From NCBI RefSeq assembly GCF_001028175.1, contig NZ_AEJF01000085.1:1-64000 (forward strand): a stretch of DNA of 64,000 nt, given 5' to 3'. The DNA comes from Caballeronia mineralivorans PML1(12) (GTDB lineage: Bacteria; Pseudomonadota; Gammaproteobacteria; Burkholderiales; Burkholderiaceae). The notes beneath the pieces are model-generated. The model was not told the DNA's origin. It ran no database searches and was given only the letters and a program-made list of their open reading frames with translations. The position numbers and the translations under genes were made by a program. This document shows positions 1-7,982 of the stretch, piece by piece. Within the stretch, counting starts at the first letter, position 1. Each line of letters starts with the position of its first letter.

Positions 1-44
1 TGTTTTCTCCACACTACGGAGGAACCATGAGGAGCGGCGCTGCC

Positions 45-1172
45 CTAGAACGGCATATCGTCGAAACGCGGCGTGGCTAATGACCGTTTCACGGACTTTA
101 GCCAGCCCTTAAGTTGCTCGAGGTCGTCGAATACGTGCAGGTCATGTTCAAGGGCGTGGAGACTCTCCTGCAGCGAGAAGATATCAGCGGCAAGATTGCG
201 CATGATGGTGCCGGGCGACACGTCGATGAAGGGCGGAATTCCGTAACTGTGCTTGAATCCGTTCTCGACATGCAGGATTTCGTGGTCGAGTTCACCGACC
301 TGTTCCTTCAGAATCTTGTTGTAGTGTTTCAACCGGTCTTCGCCGATGTTGTTGATGGCGCTCTGGTCAATGTGTTCTAACTCTAACTGCAACTCAAGCA
401 ATTGCAACAGGCTATTTTTGCTATACGCCTGATTGGCCCTCTGCATCAGGGTGGTCTTCCGCTCACGTTCCTGCGGATCGGTCTCGCGGTCGGGATGCAA
501 GGCACTGGCCAGTTTGCGATAGACCTCGCGGATGGATAAGCTCAGTTCGGCCTGCTCAACTTGTTCTCGTGCCTCTGCTGCGAGTTGCCTAGGCGTCTTT
601 TTTCGTTGGGTGCGGCGCGCTTCCCGAGCCTCGTTTTCGAGTGCATCTTGTGCCTGCCGCTGTTCCATTTGCGCCTGCGCGCGCTGCAGCACATCCTCGG
701 GCGAAATCATATCAACGTCATCGCCCAACTCGACCCCGAGCATAGCTTCGAGCGCTGATTTCATGTCGTCCAACTCGGCGGCGGCTTCACTGTCAAAGTC
801 GGATTCGCTGTACCGGTTGTAAATCGTTTTAAGCTCCGGATCGTCGCTCTGCGCGACCAGCTCACCTGCAAGGTCGCTGATCAGGTCTGCGATCGTGCGT
901 CGCTCGGATTTGGTCAGCCCCTTCTGACCGTACGCCTGGTCCAGCAGATACACGAGCTTGGTTCGCAAATCGCTGGAAATTTTCTCGAGGGGAGCAAACT
1001 CGCTTAGATATTTCCTATGGAAAGCAGGCATTGCCGCCTCCCAGGCACTCAGTCTGGCGCGCCGCTTTTCAATCTGCTTGATGAGCGTGTTGAACGCCTT
1101 TTGCCCTTTCGACAGATTAGACTTGTTATGGTCGGGAGCAATGCTGATGGACCTGAGATTTGTCCTGGTCAT
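45..1172 (-). CDS. J-domain (DnaJ-like) protein
   Basis: A 375-residue cytosolic protein with a J-domain in its second half. The HPD tripeptide that stimulates Hsp70 ATPase lies near residues 226-228, in the context SALHPDRETDP, preceded by a charged Glu/Arg/Gln-rich helix (about 165-215). It has no Gly/Phe region or zinc fingers, so it is a J-protein that recruits DnaK to some special client, not a general DnaJ. The N-terminal 150 residues and the last 120 match nothing I recognise. The reading frame extends 12 codons upstream, but the ATG at 1172 (MTRTNL) gives the more natural N-terminus. It is a single gene, with stop 44 bases from the window edge. Confidence 0.8.
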   Translation of the reverse strand: MTRTNLRSISIAPDHNKSNLSKGQKAFNTLIKQIEKRRARLSAWEAAMPAFHRKYLSEFAPLEKISSDLRTKLVYLLDQAYGQKGLTKSERRTIADLISDLAGELVAQSDDPELKTIYNRYSESDFDSEAAAELDDMKSALEAMLGVELGDDVDMISPEDVLQRAQAQMEQRQAQDALENEAREARRTQRKKTPRQLAAEAREQVEQAELSLSIREVYRKLASALHPDRETDPQERERKTTLMQRANQAYSKNSLLQLLELQLELEHIDQSAINNIGEDRLKHYNKILKEQVGELDHEILHVENGFKHSYGIPPFIDVSPGTIMRNLAADIFSLQESLHALEHDLHVFDDLEQLKGWLKSVKRSLATPRFDDMPF

Positions 1173-1481
1173 GGAATGATTTCCGCTGGTTGATGCGAGA
1201 GCGAGCACGCCGCTATTTTAGCCGAGGCCGCGTTGCACCGCACCGGCGCCCGCGTCGCGATAGCGAGCACGCCTACGTTGCCGATCGATGGTCGACTCTG
1301 GTCGTACACCCTTGTTCTATCGCCATCGAAGCATCTGAAACCGCCTGAAGCGCGGAAATCCAGTCACTCACAAGACACGACGTTGGCGGCACGGGCATTT
1401 CGCGCAATTTGCGCCATGCGTAATGCAGTGCGCCGGCATCGTCCCGGTTCATCGTTACCCTAGCAGTTCGGGTTGATTAGT

Positions 1482-1497
1482 GACAAATATGTTTGTC
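1482..1497. repeat. Palindrome GACAAATATGTTTGTC, copy 1
   Basis: Arms GACAAA and TTTGTC around TATG, followed by TT. An identical 18-base word recurs at 1595. It looks like a regulator-binding site or an element end; the binder is unknown. Confidence 0.5.
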
Positions 1498-1594
1498 TTT
1501 TCCAACCCAATAAAATCAATAGGATGGCAACGCACCCAAGTACAGGAATGTTCGTCTGCGAGCTCGAAAGATCGGTTCCATGCGGGCTCGATGG

Positions 1595-1610
1595 GACAAA
1601 TATGTTTGTC
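1595..1610. repeat. Palindrome GACAAATATGTTTGTC, copy 2
   Basis: Identical to the copy at 1482, including the two following T residues, and 113 bases downstream of it. A degenerate copy in the opposite orientation lies at 2598-2616. Confidence 0.5.
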
Positions 1611-1806
1611 TTCGATGGTGCCAGGCAACCCTCGATCATGACGTGGTGAGCACGGAATTATCGATGAACCCCTGTTCCATCTGACAGGAAGCGAGAGAAT
1701 AAAGCATCCCTACGCTGCCGAGTGCCGTCCACATCTCAAAGGCGGTTCGATTCAGTATTAGCCGGCTACCGGTAAAACGCATCAAAATCCAGGTTACCCG
1801 CATTTT

Positions 1807-1831
1807 GCGGTGGAACAATTTGTTCCACCGC
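1807..1831. repeat. 25-base perfect inverted repeat
   Basis: Arms GCGGTGGAACAA and TTGTTCCACCGC flank a single T. It lies 60 bases beyond the stop of the DUF3761 gene but has no T-run on either side, so it is more operator-like than a Rho-independent terminator. Confidence 0.5.
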
Positions 1832-1891
1832 AGCTCTATCGACCGAGTGCAACGCCTCCTAATGTGCTTCCGGCAGGCGATGCTCGCCGGC

Positions 1892-2344
1892 TTACTGGCA
1901 GGTCTTGCCGTGATCAGCGTGGTAGCCCTTGCCCTTGGCATCGGCCTCGGACATGTACGCACCGGCCTTGGTCTTGCCGTAGTACTTGTCGCCCGCGCAG
2001 TGGTAGACCTTGGTACTTGTGTTCACCCAGACCTTACCGGCTCCGCCGCCAGGGGCTTGCGCCATCGTGCCCGCCGGAGCTGACGCTTCATCAGGCGACA
2101 CTTTTGCCGCGGGGGCAACGGTAGCCGACGCCGGGGCAACACCAGCAGTCGCCCCAGCATTCTTGTTGACGCCGTGGTGCCCACGACATGCGCCTTTCAA
2201 GGTCGTGCCGGAGTACGTCGTGCCGTCCTTACAAATGGCAGTGACGGTAGCAGGAGTAGCGGATGCGGGTGCGGCCGTCTGAGCAAAAGTTGTCGACGTC
2301 ACAAACAACATGCCAAAAGCGACCATCAAAAATGACTTCTTCAT
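1892..2344 (-). CDS. DUF3761 exported protein
   Basis: A 150-residue small periplasmic or secreted protein of unknown function. A clear signal peptide (MKKSFLMVAFGM... cut after TTFA-Q) is followed by a DUF3761 core near residues 33-60 with CKDGTTYSGT and ACRGHHGV. A low-complexity Ala/Pro/Val linker comes next, then a Cys/Gly/Lys-rich C-terminal part (YHCAGDKYYGKT... HGKTCQ). Such proteins are common in Burkholderia and their role is not known. The start at 2344 is chosen because it begins the signal peptide; the frame stays open 25 codons upstream without exported-protein character. Confidence 0.85.
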   Translation of the reverse strand: MKKSFLMVAFGMLFVTSTTFAQTAAPASATPATVTAICKDGTTYSGTTLKGACRGHHGVNKNAGATAGVAPASATVAPAAKVSPDEASAPAGTMAQAPGGGAGKVWVNTSTKVYHCAGDKYYGKTKAGAYMSEADAKGKGYHADHGKTCQ

Positions 2345-2796
2345 GTTATCCCCAGATGATGCACGAGGGTACGTGCGTCTCGGGTTAACGCCGCGGCAGT
2401 CAAATCGATGACACGCCACGGGGAATCCCTATGTGTAGCGGCTTGTTGAAATCTGTCAAACCGCCATCCGACCACAGATCCGTTCGGTAGACGAGTGACC
2501 GGAACGGTAATCGATTCTTCTTCGCATATTTTCGAAGAACGGCAGCATCATTTCACCCGCTACGCACGCCGCTGCCGGCACCACGCGACCTCGGCGAAGA
2601 CAAACATATTCGTTGTCAAGAACCTCGTTCATAGCCTTTACAGATGGTGTACAAGTGCACCTAGAATATCATGTAGCCCTAATAACGGCAGTTTGGGACA
2701 ACGTTTCTTTAGGCATTCATCGCTTCGCCGTTAAACGCCGTTGATCGATCAAAAGATGCTCGCGAACGCCCATCTAATATCTGCCTCCGACATGTC
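2345..2796. other. Intergenic region, no gene seen
   Basis: About 450 bases up to the truncated IS end. It contains the degenerate third copy of the GACAAA palindrome (2598-2616) and a TTGATCGATCAA palindrome near 2734-2745. Base composition is lower in GC than the neighbouring genes. Confidence 0.5.
2598..2616. repeat. Degenerate third copy of the GACAAA palindrome
   Basis: AAGACAAACATATT matches the reverse complement of the palindromes at 1482 and 1595 over 14 bases. It then continues CGTTGTC, so the outer arms GACAA and TTGTC are kept with a wider centre. Confidence 0.35.
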
Positions 2797-2955
2797 TAGG
2801 CGACGTACCAACGTACGCATGTCAGCATTATGTCCAGCGGGTAATGCAGCCGTTTGAGCACCTTGCTCACAACTGCGTTCGGGGTCTTGATCATTCATTA
2901 CATCGCTCGTCTCGGGACCGGCCACCATAGCAGATCGGCTTACTGCGACAGAACC
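2797..2955 (-). mobile_element. Truncated left end of the IS6-family element (inverted copy)
   Basis: This 159-base stretch is the reverse complement of the first 159 bases of the complete element at 5347-6167, with about two mismatches. It includes the 14-base terminal repeat ACTGCGACAGAACC at 2942-2955 and the first 30-odd codons of the transposase. The rest of the element is gone beyond 2797. It cannot encode an active enzyme. Its terminal repeat points towards the AraC/LysE segment, mirroring the complete copy on the other side. Confidence 0.85.
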
Positions 2956-3352
2956 GGGCTAACTACGTCGACAGCTGTGTACAGGGCAGGAAGTAACGAG
3001 AAGCTGGCGAAAGGCCAGTCGCATGAGACCTGGCACTAACTCTGCTTTTTGACGCTCGGCTGACGACTGCCATTGGATGACAAACCATTTATCCTGTCGG
3101 TTGTGCGGTGCAGCTAACAGACGCTCGCAGCCGATTCTTGACGCACCCCCAACTCTAGTTAAATCTATATTGCGGCGAGAGTGTCGGACCATTCCCACAT
3201 TCCGGCACTCACGATCACCATCGAACGTGATGGAACTACGGCACTTATGTCTAATAGTACCGGTCCGGATATTTACAAATAGCGGGAATCTGTCGGGCAG
3301 CCCTGCAAAATCGGAGTGTTAATCTCGCCACTTATGGAAGAGGGCATTGACT
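2956..3352. other. Intergenic region before the AraC gene
   Basis: About 400 bases of mixed composition between the IS remnant and the AraC gene. No convincing gene is seen; it presumably carries the promoter of the AraC gene. Confidence 0.4.
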
Positions 3353-4378
3353 ATGCAACAGTCACCCCCGATGCGATGGTCAACTAGTGACGTGGCGCAA
3401 GCGCATGGCTTCGACTACTGGCGTGAGTCGATCTGTGCCGCGTTCGACCCGATGTCGCCGGAATTGGCCGTTGACCAGCGATCTTCGTTCTGCGGCGACA
3501 TCACTGCCTGGAATATCGGCGAGGCCTGCTTGATGAAAATCCGCGCTTCGGGGCACGTCACCGGCCGCTCACCGCAGGACATCGCCCACGGCAGTCATGA
3601 CTATGTCTTCCTCTATCGCCAAATGGCGGCGGCCTGGTTCGATCTCGGCGACGGGACAAGTTTCGTAACACACCCGGGAACGGTGGTGATCGGCCACGCC
3701 GATCGCGTTTTCAGCACAGGCGCAACCGCTGGACACGAGTTCCACCACTGCGTGTTGAAGCTACCACGTCGAATCTTCGAGCCGATGCTCCCACACTCGG
3801 ACGACATCGTGACGACCGTTATCTCGGGTGGGCGAGGCATTGGGGCGCTACTAGCTTCCTACTTCGATGCATTTATTGATCACGCGCCCGATTTGCACCC
3901 AGATGAGGCGCGTATGGCATTGCATAGCCTCGCCAGTCTATCCGCATCTGCCTATGGCCGGCTTGCACCTGATTACGATTTACGAGACGCACTTCTACGC
4001 GCACGCCTGCAACAGGCGACGCAGGTGATTGAAAGATGCGTAGACCCTTCCGCCCTTTCGCCGGTCTTCGTTGCGCGGCATCTCGGCATATCGGTTCGGG
4101 CGCTGCATCGGCTATTCGAGCCGACTGGCCTGTCATTTTCCCACCGTGTCCAGCTCCATCGGCTTGATCTTGCGCGCAGACGCCTGGTCAGCCGTCTATG
4201 TCGAGAGCAGACAGTCTTGCAGATCGCGCTAGATTGTGGCTTCTCCAGCCTGGCGACGTTCTATCGTGCCTTCAGCGAGGCCTACGGTACCTCTCCGGCT
4301 GCATATCGCGCGGGGAGCCATGTCCCCTTTGCCCCGGACGTGGCACGCAATGAGAAGGATGACGGCGCCGAGCGATAA
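3353..4378 (+). CDS. AraC-family transcriptional regulator
   Basis: A 341-residue DNA-binding activator. Residues about 20-190 resemble the AraC-binding-like sensor domain found in NphR/FeaR-type regulators. Residues about 220-320 carry the twin helix-turn-helix AraC domain, with LSPVFVARHLGISVRALHRLF and the second-helix signature QIALDCGFSSLATFYRAF followed by GTSPAAYR. A TTG six bases upstream (3347) is in frame, but ATG 3353 has the better spacing from GGAAGAGGG. The LysE-type exporter follows 79 bases downstream on the same strand and is the obvious candidate target. The pair is flanked by inverted IS6 ends, suggesting they moved or inverted together. Confidence 0.9.
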   Translation: MQQSPPMRWSTSDVAQAHGFDYWRESICAAFDPMSPELAVDQRSSFCGDITAWNIGEACLMKIRASGHVTGRSPQDIAHGSHDYVFLYRQMAAAWFDLGDGTSFVTHPGTVVIGHADRVFSTGATAGHEFHHCVLKLPRRIFEPMLPHSDDIVTTVISGGRGIGALLASYFDAFIDHAPDLHPDEARMALHSLASLSASAYGRLAPDYDLRDALLRARLQQATQVIERCVDPSALSPVFVARHLGISVRALHRLFEPTGLSFSHRVQLHRLDLARRRLVSRLCREQTVLQIALDCGFSSLATFYRAFSEAYGTSPAAYRAGSHVPFAPDVARNEKDDGAER

Positions 4379-4457
4379 GACGCCTACGATGCACTGTGGC
4401 AACCTGAACGGATTGAGGGCCGTTAATTTGCGGCCACACTGCCGACAGGAACGCCTC

Positions 4458-5057
4458 GTGATTTCGTCCCTTCTCTCCGGCACGCTGCTCGGGCTCTCGG
4501 TCGCGGTCCCATTCGGCCCGGTCTCATTGGTGTGCGTGCAACGTACTCTGTTGAACGGTATTCGGCACGGCATTGCCAGCGGTGTCGGCGCCGCAACCGC
4601 TCACGGGCTGTTCTCCGGTGTGGCCATCGCCAGTGCAGGCTTTATTGCCTTAGCTCTGTCCCAATGGTATCCGGCAATTCGGTTCGTATCTGCCACGGTA
4701 CTGGTTGTCCTTGGAATGCGGACTGTGGCTAAAGGACCAGGGAAACCGGAAGCCTCTCCGCAGTCAGGTCAGTCGGCAGCCTATGTCGCCGGATTGCTCC
4801 TGGCCCTGTCAAATCCAATGACAATTCTGCCCTACGCTGCCATCGCATCAACGAGTGTGATGGCAGCGAATGGTCAGGATGCGGACCCCACCTGGACGAT
4901 CATCGGGGTCGTGCTCGGGGCCGCATCCTGGTACACGACATTGAGCGGCTCCGTGTGGCTCCTACGCGGCGGGTTATCGCAGCGGGTATTGTCTTGGCTG
5001 AATAGGCTAGCAGGAGCGGTACTGATCGGATTCGGAATTCTGGTCGGGCTAAGCTGA
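4458..5057 (+). CDS. LysE/RhtB-family amino acid exporter
   Basis: A 199-residue inner-membrane exporter with about six hydrophobic segments. The N-terminus has the LysE signature GLSVAVPFGPVSLVCVQRTL and the middle has LALSNPMTILPYAA, as in LysE/RhtB/ArgO carriers that export amino acids or related metabolites. The GTG start at 4458 is preferred because AGGA lies 7 bases upstream and the protein then begins just before the first membrane helix. The frame opens much earlier, inside the AraC gene. It probably pairs with the AraC regulator upstream; the substrate cannot be read from sequence. Confidence 0.85.
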   Translation: MISSLLSGTLLGLSVAVPFGPVSLVCVQRTLLNGIRHGIASGVGAATAHGLFSGVAIASAGFIALALSQWYPAIRFVSATVLVVLGMRTVAKGPGKPEASPQSGQSAAYVAGLLLALSNPMTILPYAAIASTSVMAANGQDADPTWTIIGVVLGAASWYTTLSGSVWLLRGGLSQRVLSWLNRLAGAVLIGFGILVGLS

Positions 5058-5167
5058 TACGGCTTTGTCGCAACAATCGAAATCATCTCAGAAAATAGAT
5101 ATATTTAGGATTACTTATGAAACTAGTAAATATAACTATTTGATTTTCTCTGTTTGCCTATAAAACC

Positions 5168-5206
5168 CGCAGCCCTCGAAGCGCCTTTTGCGCTTCGAGG
5201 GCTGCG
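5168..5206. terminator. Strong hairpin, possible terminator
   Basis: A perfect 17-base stem around a 5-base loop (CTTTT), 110 bases after the LysE stop. On the minus strand it runs into GTTTTATA. On the plus strand no T-run follows, so termination is uncertain and it may be an interspersed repeat. Confidence 0.4.
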
Positions 5207-5346
5207 AAAGAGCATAGAAAAGTGGAGGGGTCGCCCCCGTTGCTGCGTCGACGAGGTAACCCGACTCAGATCGGACGTCGTGTTGGGTGATCCTTGCAAA
5301 CAGCCGGGTTATTGAAGTCGCGCCGGGAGCGGCATGCAAAAAATGC

Positions 5347-6167
5347 GGTTCTGTCGCAGTGAGCCGATCTGCTATGGTGGCCGGTCCCGAGACGAGCGAT
5401 GTAATGAATGATCAAGACCCCGAACACAGTTGTGAGCAAGGTGCTCAAACGGCTGCATTACCCGCTGGACATAATGCTGACATGCGTACGTTGGTACGTC
5501 GCCTACCCGTTGAGTCTGCGTCATCTGGAAGAAATGATGTCCGAGCGGGCAGTGTCGGTCGATCATTCGACGGTGCACCGGTGGGCTATCAAGTTGCTGC
5601 CTGCGCTCGGCAAGGCATTCGGACCGCGCAAGCAAGAGGTCGGTCGAAGTTGGCGAATGGATGAAACCTACATCAAGGTCAAGGGCGAATGGAAGTACTT
5701 GTATCGGGCCGTCGATAAGGCCGGGGACACGGTTGACTTCCTGTTCCGCGCCAAGCGGGATAAGGCCGCGGCCCGGTGCTATTTCGAAAGGGCGATCGCT
5801 GGAAACGGCGTACCGGAGACGGTGACGATCGACAAGAGCGGGGCGAATCTCGCAGGGCTAAATGCGATCAACGCTGATCGCGAAGTGCCGATCAAAATTC
5901 GACAATCGAAGTATCTGAACAACGTGGTGGAGCAGGACCATCGAGCGATCAAATGCATCGTACGACCAATACTAGGATTTAAGAGCTTTCGTTGCACCCG
6001 CATCATTTTAGGCGGTATCGAACTCATGCACATGATAGCGAAATGGCAGATGAAAAGTGACGGTGGACGGCTTCATTCAGTCCCCAAGCAGTTTTACGAT
6101 CTTGTGAAATAAGCATTCCTATTCGTTCCGTCCAGACTTTTCCTGATTTCCTTACTGCGACAGAACC
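5347..6167 (+). mobile_element. Complete IS6-family insertion sequence
   Basis: An 821-base element with perfect 14-base terminal inverted repeats, GGTTCTGTCGCAGT at 5347-5360 and its complement ending at 6167. It carries one transposase gene. Size, terminal repeat length and the single gene match the IS6/IS26 family, which transposes replicatively and makes cointegrates and inversions. The flanking 8-mers (AAAAATGC and AAAATTCC) are not identical, so no clean target duplication is visible. That fits a rearrangement after insertion. Confidence 0.93.
5408..6112 (+). CDS. IS6-family transposase
   Basis: A 234-residue DDE transposase, full length for the IS6/IS26 family. The N-terminal helix-turn-helix region includes SVDHSTVHRWA. 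The catalytic triad is visible as D85 (RMDETYIK), D142 (IDKSGAN) and E175 (VVEQDHR), with an Arg/Lys-rich segment after the Glu. Nothing suggests a frameshift, so the enzyme may be active. The gene fills the element at 5347-6167. Confidence 0.95.
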   Translation: MIKTPNTVVSKVLKRLHYPLDIMLTCVRWYVAYPLSLRHLEEMMSERAVSVDHSTVHRWAIKLLPALGKAFGPRKQEVGRSWRMDETYIKVKGEWKYLYRAVDKAGDTVDFLFRAKRDKAAARCYFERAIAGNGVPETVTIDKSGANLAGLNAINADREVPIKIRQSKYLNNVVEQDHRAIKCIVRPILGFKSFRCTRIILGGIELMHMIAKWQMKSDGGRLHSVPKQFYDLVK

Positions 6168-6191
6168 AAAATTCCAGATGGCGGATATTCA

Positions 6192-6238
6192 TTGATTTAT
6201 TCTGCAAATCAATAACCTTGATTTGCAGAATAAATCAA
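6192..6238. promoter_or_regulatory. Double palindromic operator upstream of the aldolase operon
   Basis: Two perfectly complementary 21-base arms (6192-6212 and 6218-6238) around TAACC. Each arm is itself a palindrome, TTGATTT-N7-AAATCAA, so the site offers two tandem dyads to a dimeric repressor. It lies between the IS right end and the ribosome site of the aldolase gene at 6290. The cognate regulator is not in view. Confidence 0.6.
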
Positions 6239-6289
6239 AACTGTTTCCCGGACGATACTGTCTTCCACCTACACAACGACGGAGACAGC

Positions 6290-7066
6290 ATGAACGGTGC
6301 GGAACTGGTCGAACGCCTGCGAGCGCGACACAAGATCATTGCGCTGGGAATTCGCACCTCGCGCACGACGGATGCGGTCCGCTGGGCCAAAGCGGCCGGC
6401 TACGACACGATCTGGGTGGATATGGAACACAGTTCACTGCCGGTCGATACCGTGTCGCAACTGTGCTCATGTGCCGTAGATATCGGCCTGATGCCGTGGG
6501 TGCGCGTGCCGGAACACGATTACGGCACGATCAACCGCGTGCTGGATGGCGGTGCGCTCGGCATCATCGTGCCGCGTGTCGAGACCGCCGCCCAGGCGCG
6601 CGACGCGGTGATCGCCACGCGCTTTCCTCCGCTCGGCCAGCGTTCGCAACTGGCGACGCTGCCTTACGTCAACTTCGAGAAACTTTCCGCTCGCGAACTC
6701 AACCGTCGTCTGAACGACGCGACCGTGCTCAAGGTGCTGATCGAAAGCCGCACCGGCGTCGAAGCGGCCGATGCAATCGCGGCGGTCGAAGGTGTCGACG
6801 TACTCGCGCTCGGTTGCAACGATCTCTCGGCCGATCTGGGCCACGCCGGTGAATCGGCGCATCCCGAAGTCGTGGCCGCGTGCCGCAAGGTGATCGCGGC
6901 AGCGCAGCGGCACGGCAAGGTGGTGATCGTGGGCGGAATGCCAGAGTGCGAGGCGCTCAATGAATTGCGCCGCGAGGGCGCCGCGCCATTTGTCTTTGCC
7001 GGCATCGACAGCGATGTCTATCTGGCGGCGCTGCGCGAGCGTGTCGAGCAGGCACGTCAACTTTAA
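6290..7066 (+). CDS. HpcH/HpaI-family aldolase
   Basis: A 258-residue class II, divalent-metal-dependent pyruvate aldolase of the HpcH/HpaI/CitE fold. These enzymes cleave 4-hydroxy-2-oxo acids into pyruvate plus an aldehyde. Visible family features are WVDMEHSSLPVDTVSQL near the N-terminus, the metal and substrate part GALGIIVPRVETAAQA, LIESRTGVEAADAI, and LALGCNDLSADLG. Start 6290 follows GGAGAC at proper spacing; the frame is open 24 codons upstream, through the operator. It is the first gene of an operon with the amidohydrolase 22 bases downstream, so it probably acts late in a ring-cleavage or keto-acid pathway. Confidence 0.9.
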   Translation: MNGAELVERLRARHKIIALGIRTSRTTDAVRWAKAAGYDTIWVDMEHSSLPVDTVSQLCSCAVDIGLMPWVRVPEHDYGTINRVLDGGALGIIVPRVETAAQARDAVIATRFPPLGQRSQLATLPYVNFEKLSARELNRRLNDATVLKVLIESRTGVEAADAIAAVEGVDVLALGCNDLSADLGHAGESAHPEVVAACRKVIAAAQRHGKVVIVGGMPECEALNELRREGAAPFVFAGIDSDVYLAALRERVEQARQL

Positions 7067-7088
7067 TTCGAATTTTTACTTTCAGATC

Positions 7089-7967
7089 ATGGCAGAAACC
7101 CCGCTGATTTCCACGCCGATGCGTGACTATGAAACCCTGTCGCGGCCGTCGTTCACGATGCCGCCGCTCGCTTGCGACGCGCACATGCACGTGTTCGGCC
7201 CCGAAGACAAATATCCGAAGGTCGAGCATCCTCATTACACGCTGCCCGATGGCAAGCTCTCTCACTATCTGCAGATGATGAACGTGCTGCAACTGAAGCG
7301 CTTCGTGATCGTGCAGCCGAGCTTTTACGGCACCGACAACCGTTGTCTGATCGACACGCTGCACGTGGCCGGTTCGATCGCGCGCGGTGTTGTGATGATC
7401 GAGGAGAACACGGACGCAGCGACGCTCGGCAGTTTCCATCAGTCTGGTGTTCGTGCGGTGCGCCTTGATCTGTTTGCGCGTTCCGGGCTGCCGACCGTTG
7501 AGATTCAGCAGTACATCACGCGGATGGCCCGCTTGTGTGCAAGCCTCGGCTGGCACGTGCAGTTCTATGCGCCGGGCTGGGTTGTGCGCAATCTGCTTCC
7601 GTTTCTCGCCGACGTGCAGACCGATTTCGTCATCGATCACATGGGCTACATGCTCGAAGAAGACGGCCTCACGCAAGTGGATTTCGACCGTCTCCTTAGC
7701 TTGCTGAAAGACGGCAACTGCTGGCTTAAACTCAGCGCGCCGTACAGGATCGCCAAACATCGCGGCTATGAAGCAGTGGCGCCGATGGCCGAAGCGATCA
7801 TCAAGGCTGCGCCGCAGAAAGTGATCTGGGGTTCGGACTGGCCGCATATTCCCGATTCGACGCGCGACACCGGCGAATTGTTGAACCTGCTCGGCGCATG
7901 GACTGACGATGCAGCGGTTCACAAGATGATTCTGTCCGACAACCCCGCGCGTTTATTCGATTACTGA
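7089..7967 (+). CDS. TIM-barrel amidohydrolase (2-pyrone-dicarboxylate lactonase-like)
   Basis: A 292-residue metal-dependent hydrolase of the amidohydrolase-2 family. The N-terminal metal motif is ACDAHMHVFGP, a middle His lies in VIDHMGYM, and the C-terminal catalytic Asp is in IWGSDWPHIP. This pattern and length match 2-pyrone-4,6-dicarboxylate hydrolase and related lactonases that open lactone rings in aromatic catabolism. Its place between an HpcH aldolase and an aromatic-acid carrier supports a similar lactone or cyclic substrate, but the substrate is not determined. The ATG at 7089 gives the expected N-terminus; the open frame upstream overlaps the aldolase gene. Confidence 0.85.
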   Translation: MAETPLISTPMRDYETLSRPSFTMPPLACDAHMHVFGPEDKYPKVEHPHYTLPDGKLSHYLQMMNVLQLKRFVIVQPSFYGTDNRCLIDTLHVAGSIARGVVMIEENTDAATLGSFHQSGVRAVRLDLFARSGLPTVEIQQYITRMARLCASLGWHVQFYAPGWVVRNLLPFLADVQTDFVIDHMGYMLEEDGLTQVDFDRLLSLLKDGNCWLKLSAPYRIAKHRGYEAVAPMAEAIIKAAPQKVIWGSDWPHIPDSTRDTGELLNLLGAWTDDAAVHKMILSDNPARLFDY

Positions 7968-7982
7968 GGTAGACACAAGCTC

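Larger units (their letters stand above)
1173..1891. other. Intergenic region with repeated palindromes, no gene seen
   Basis: About 720 bases without a convincing gene. It holds two exact copies of the palindrome GACAAATATGTTTGTC and a 25-base inverted repeat, annotated separately. Short reading frames here lack ribosome sites and recognisable protein character. Confidence 0.6.

Noticed and set aside
1636-1962. Minus-strand 108-residue open frame with hydrophobic character
   Set aside because: It overlaps the DUF3761 gene end and the 25-base palindrome, has no ribosome site and no family features.
5136-5339. Minus-strand 67-residue frame through the 17-base hairpin
   Set aside because: The coded protein is largely the hairpin translation and shows no domain; no ribosome site.
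6192-6238. TTGAT...ATCAA read as an FNR/CRP-type site
   Set aside because: The spacing between TTGAT and ATCAA is 11, not 4, so the FNR consensus does not apply.
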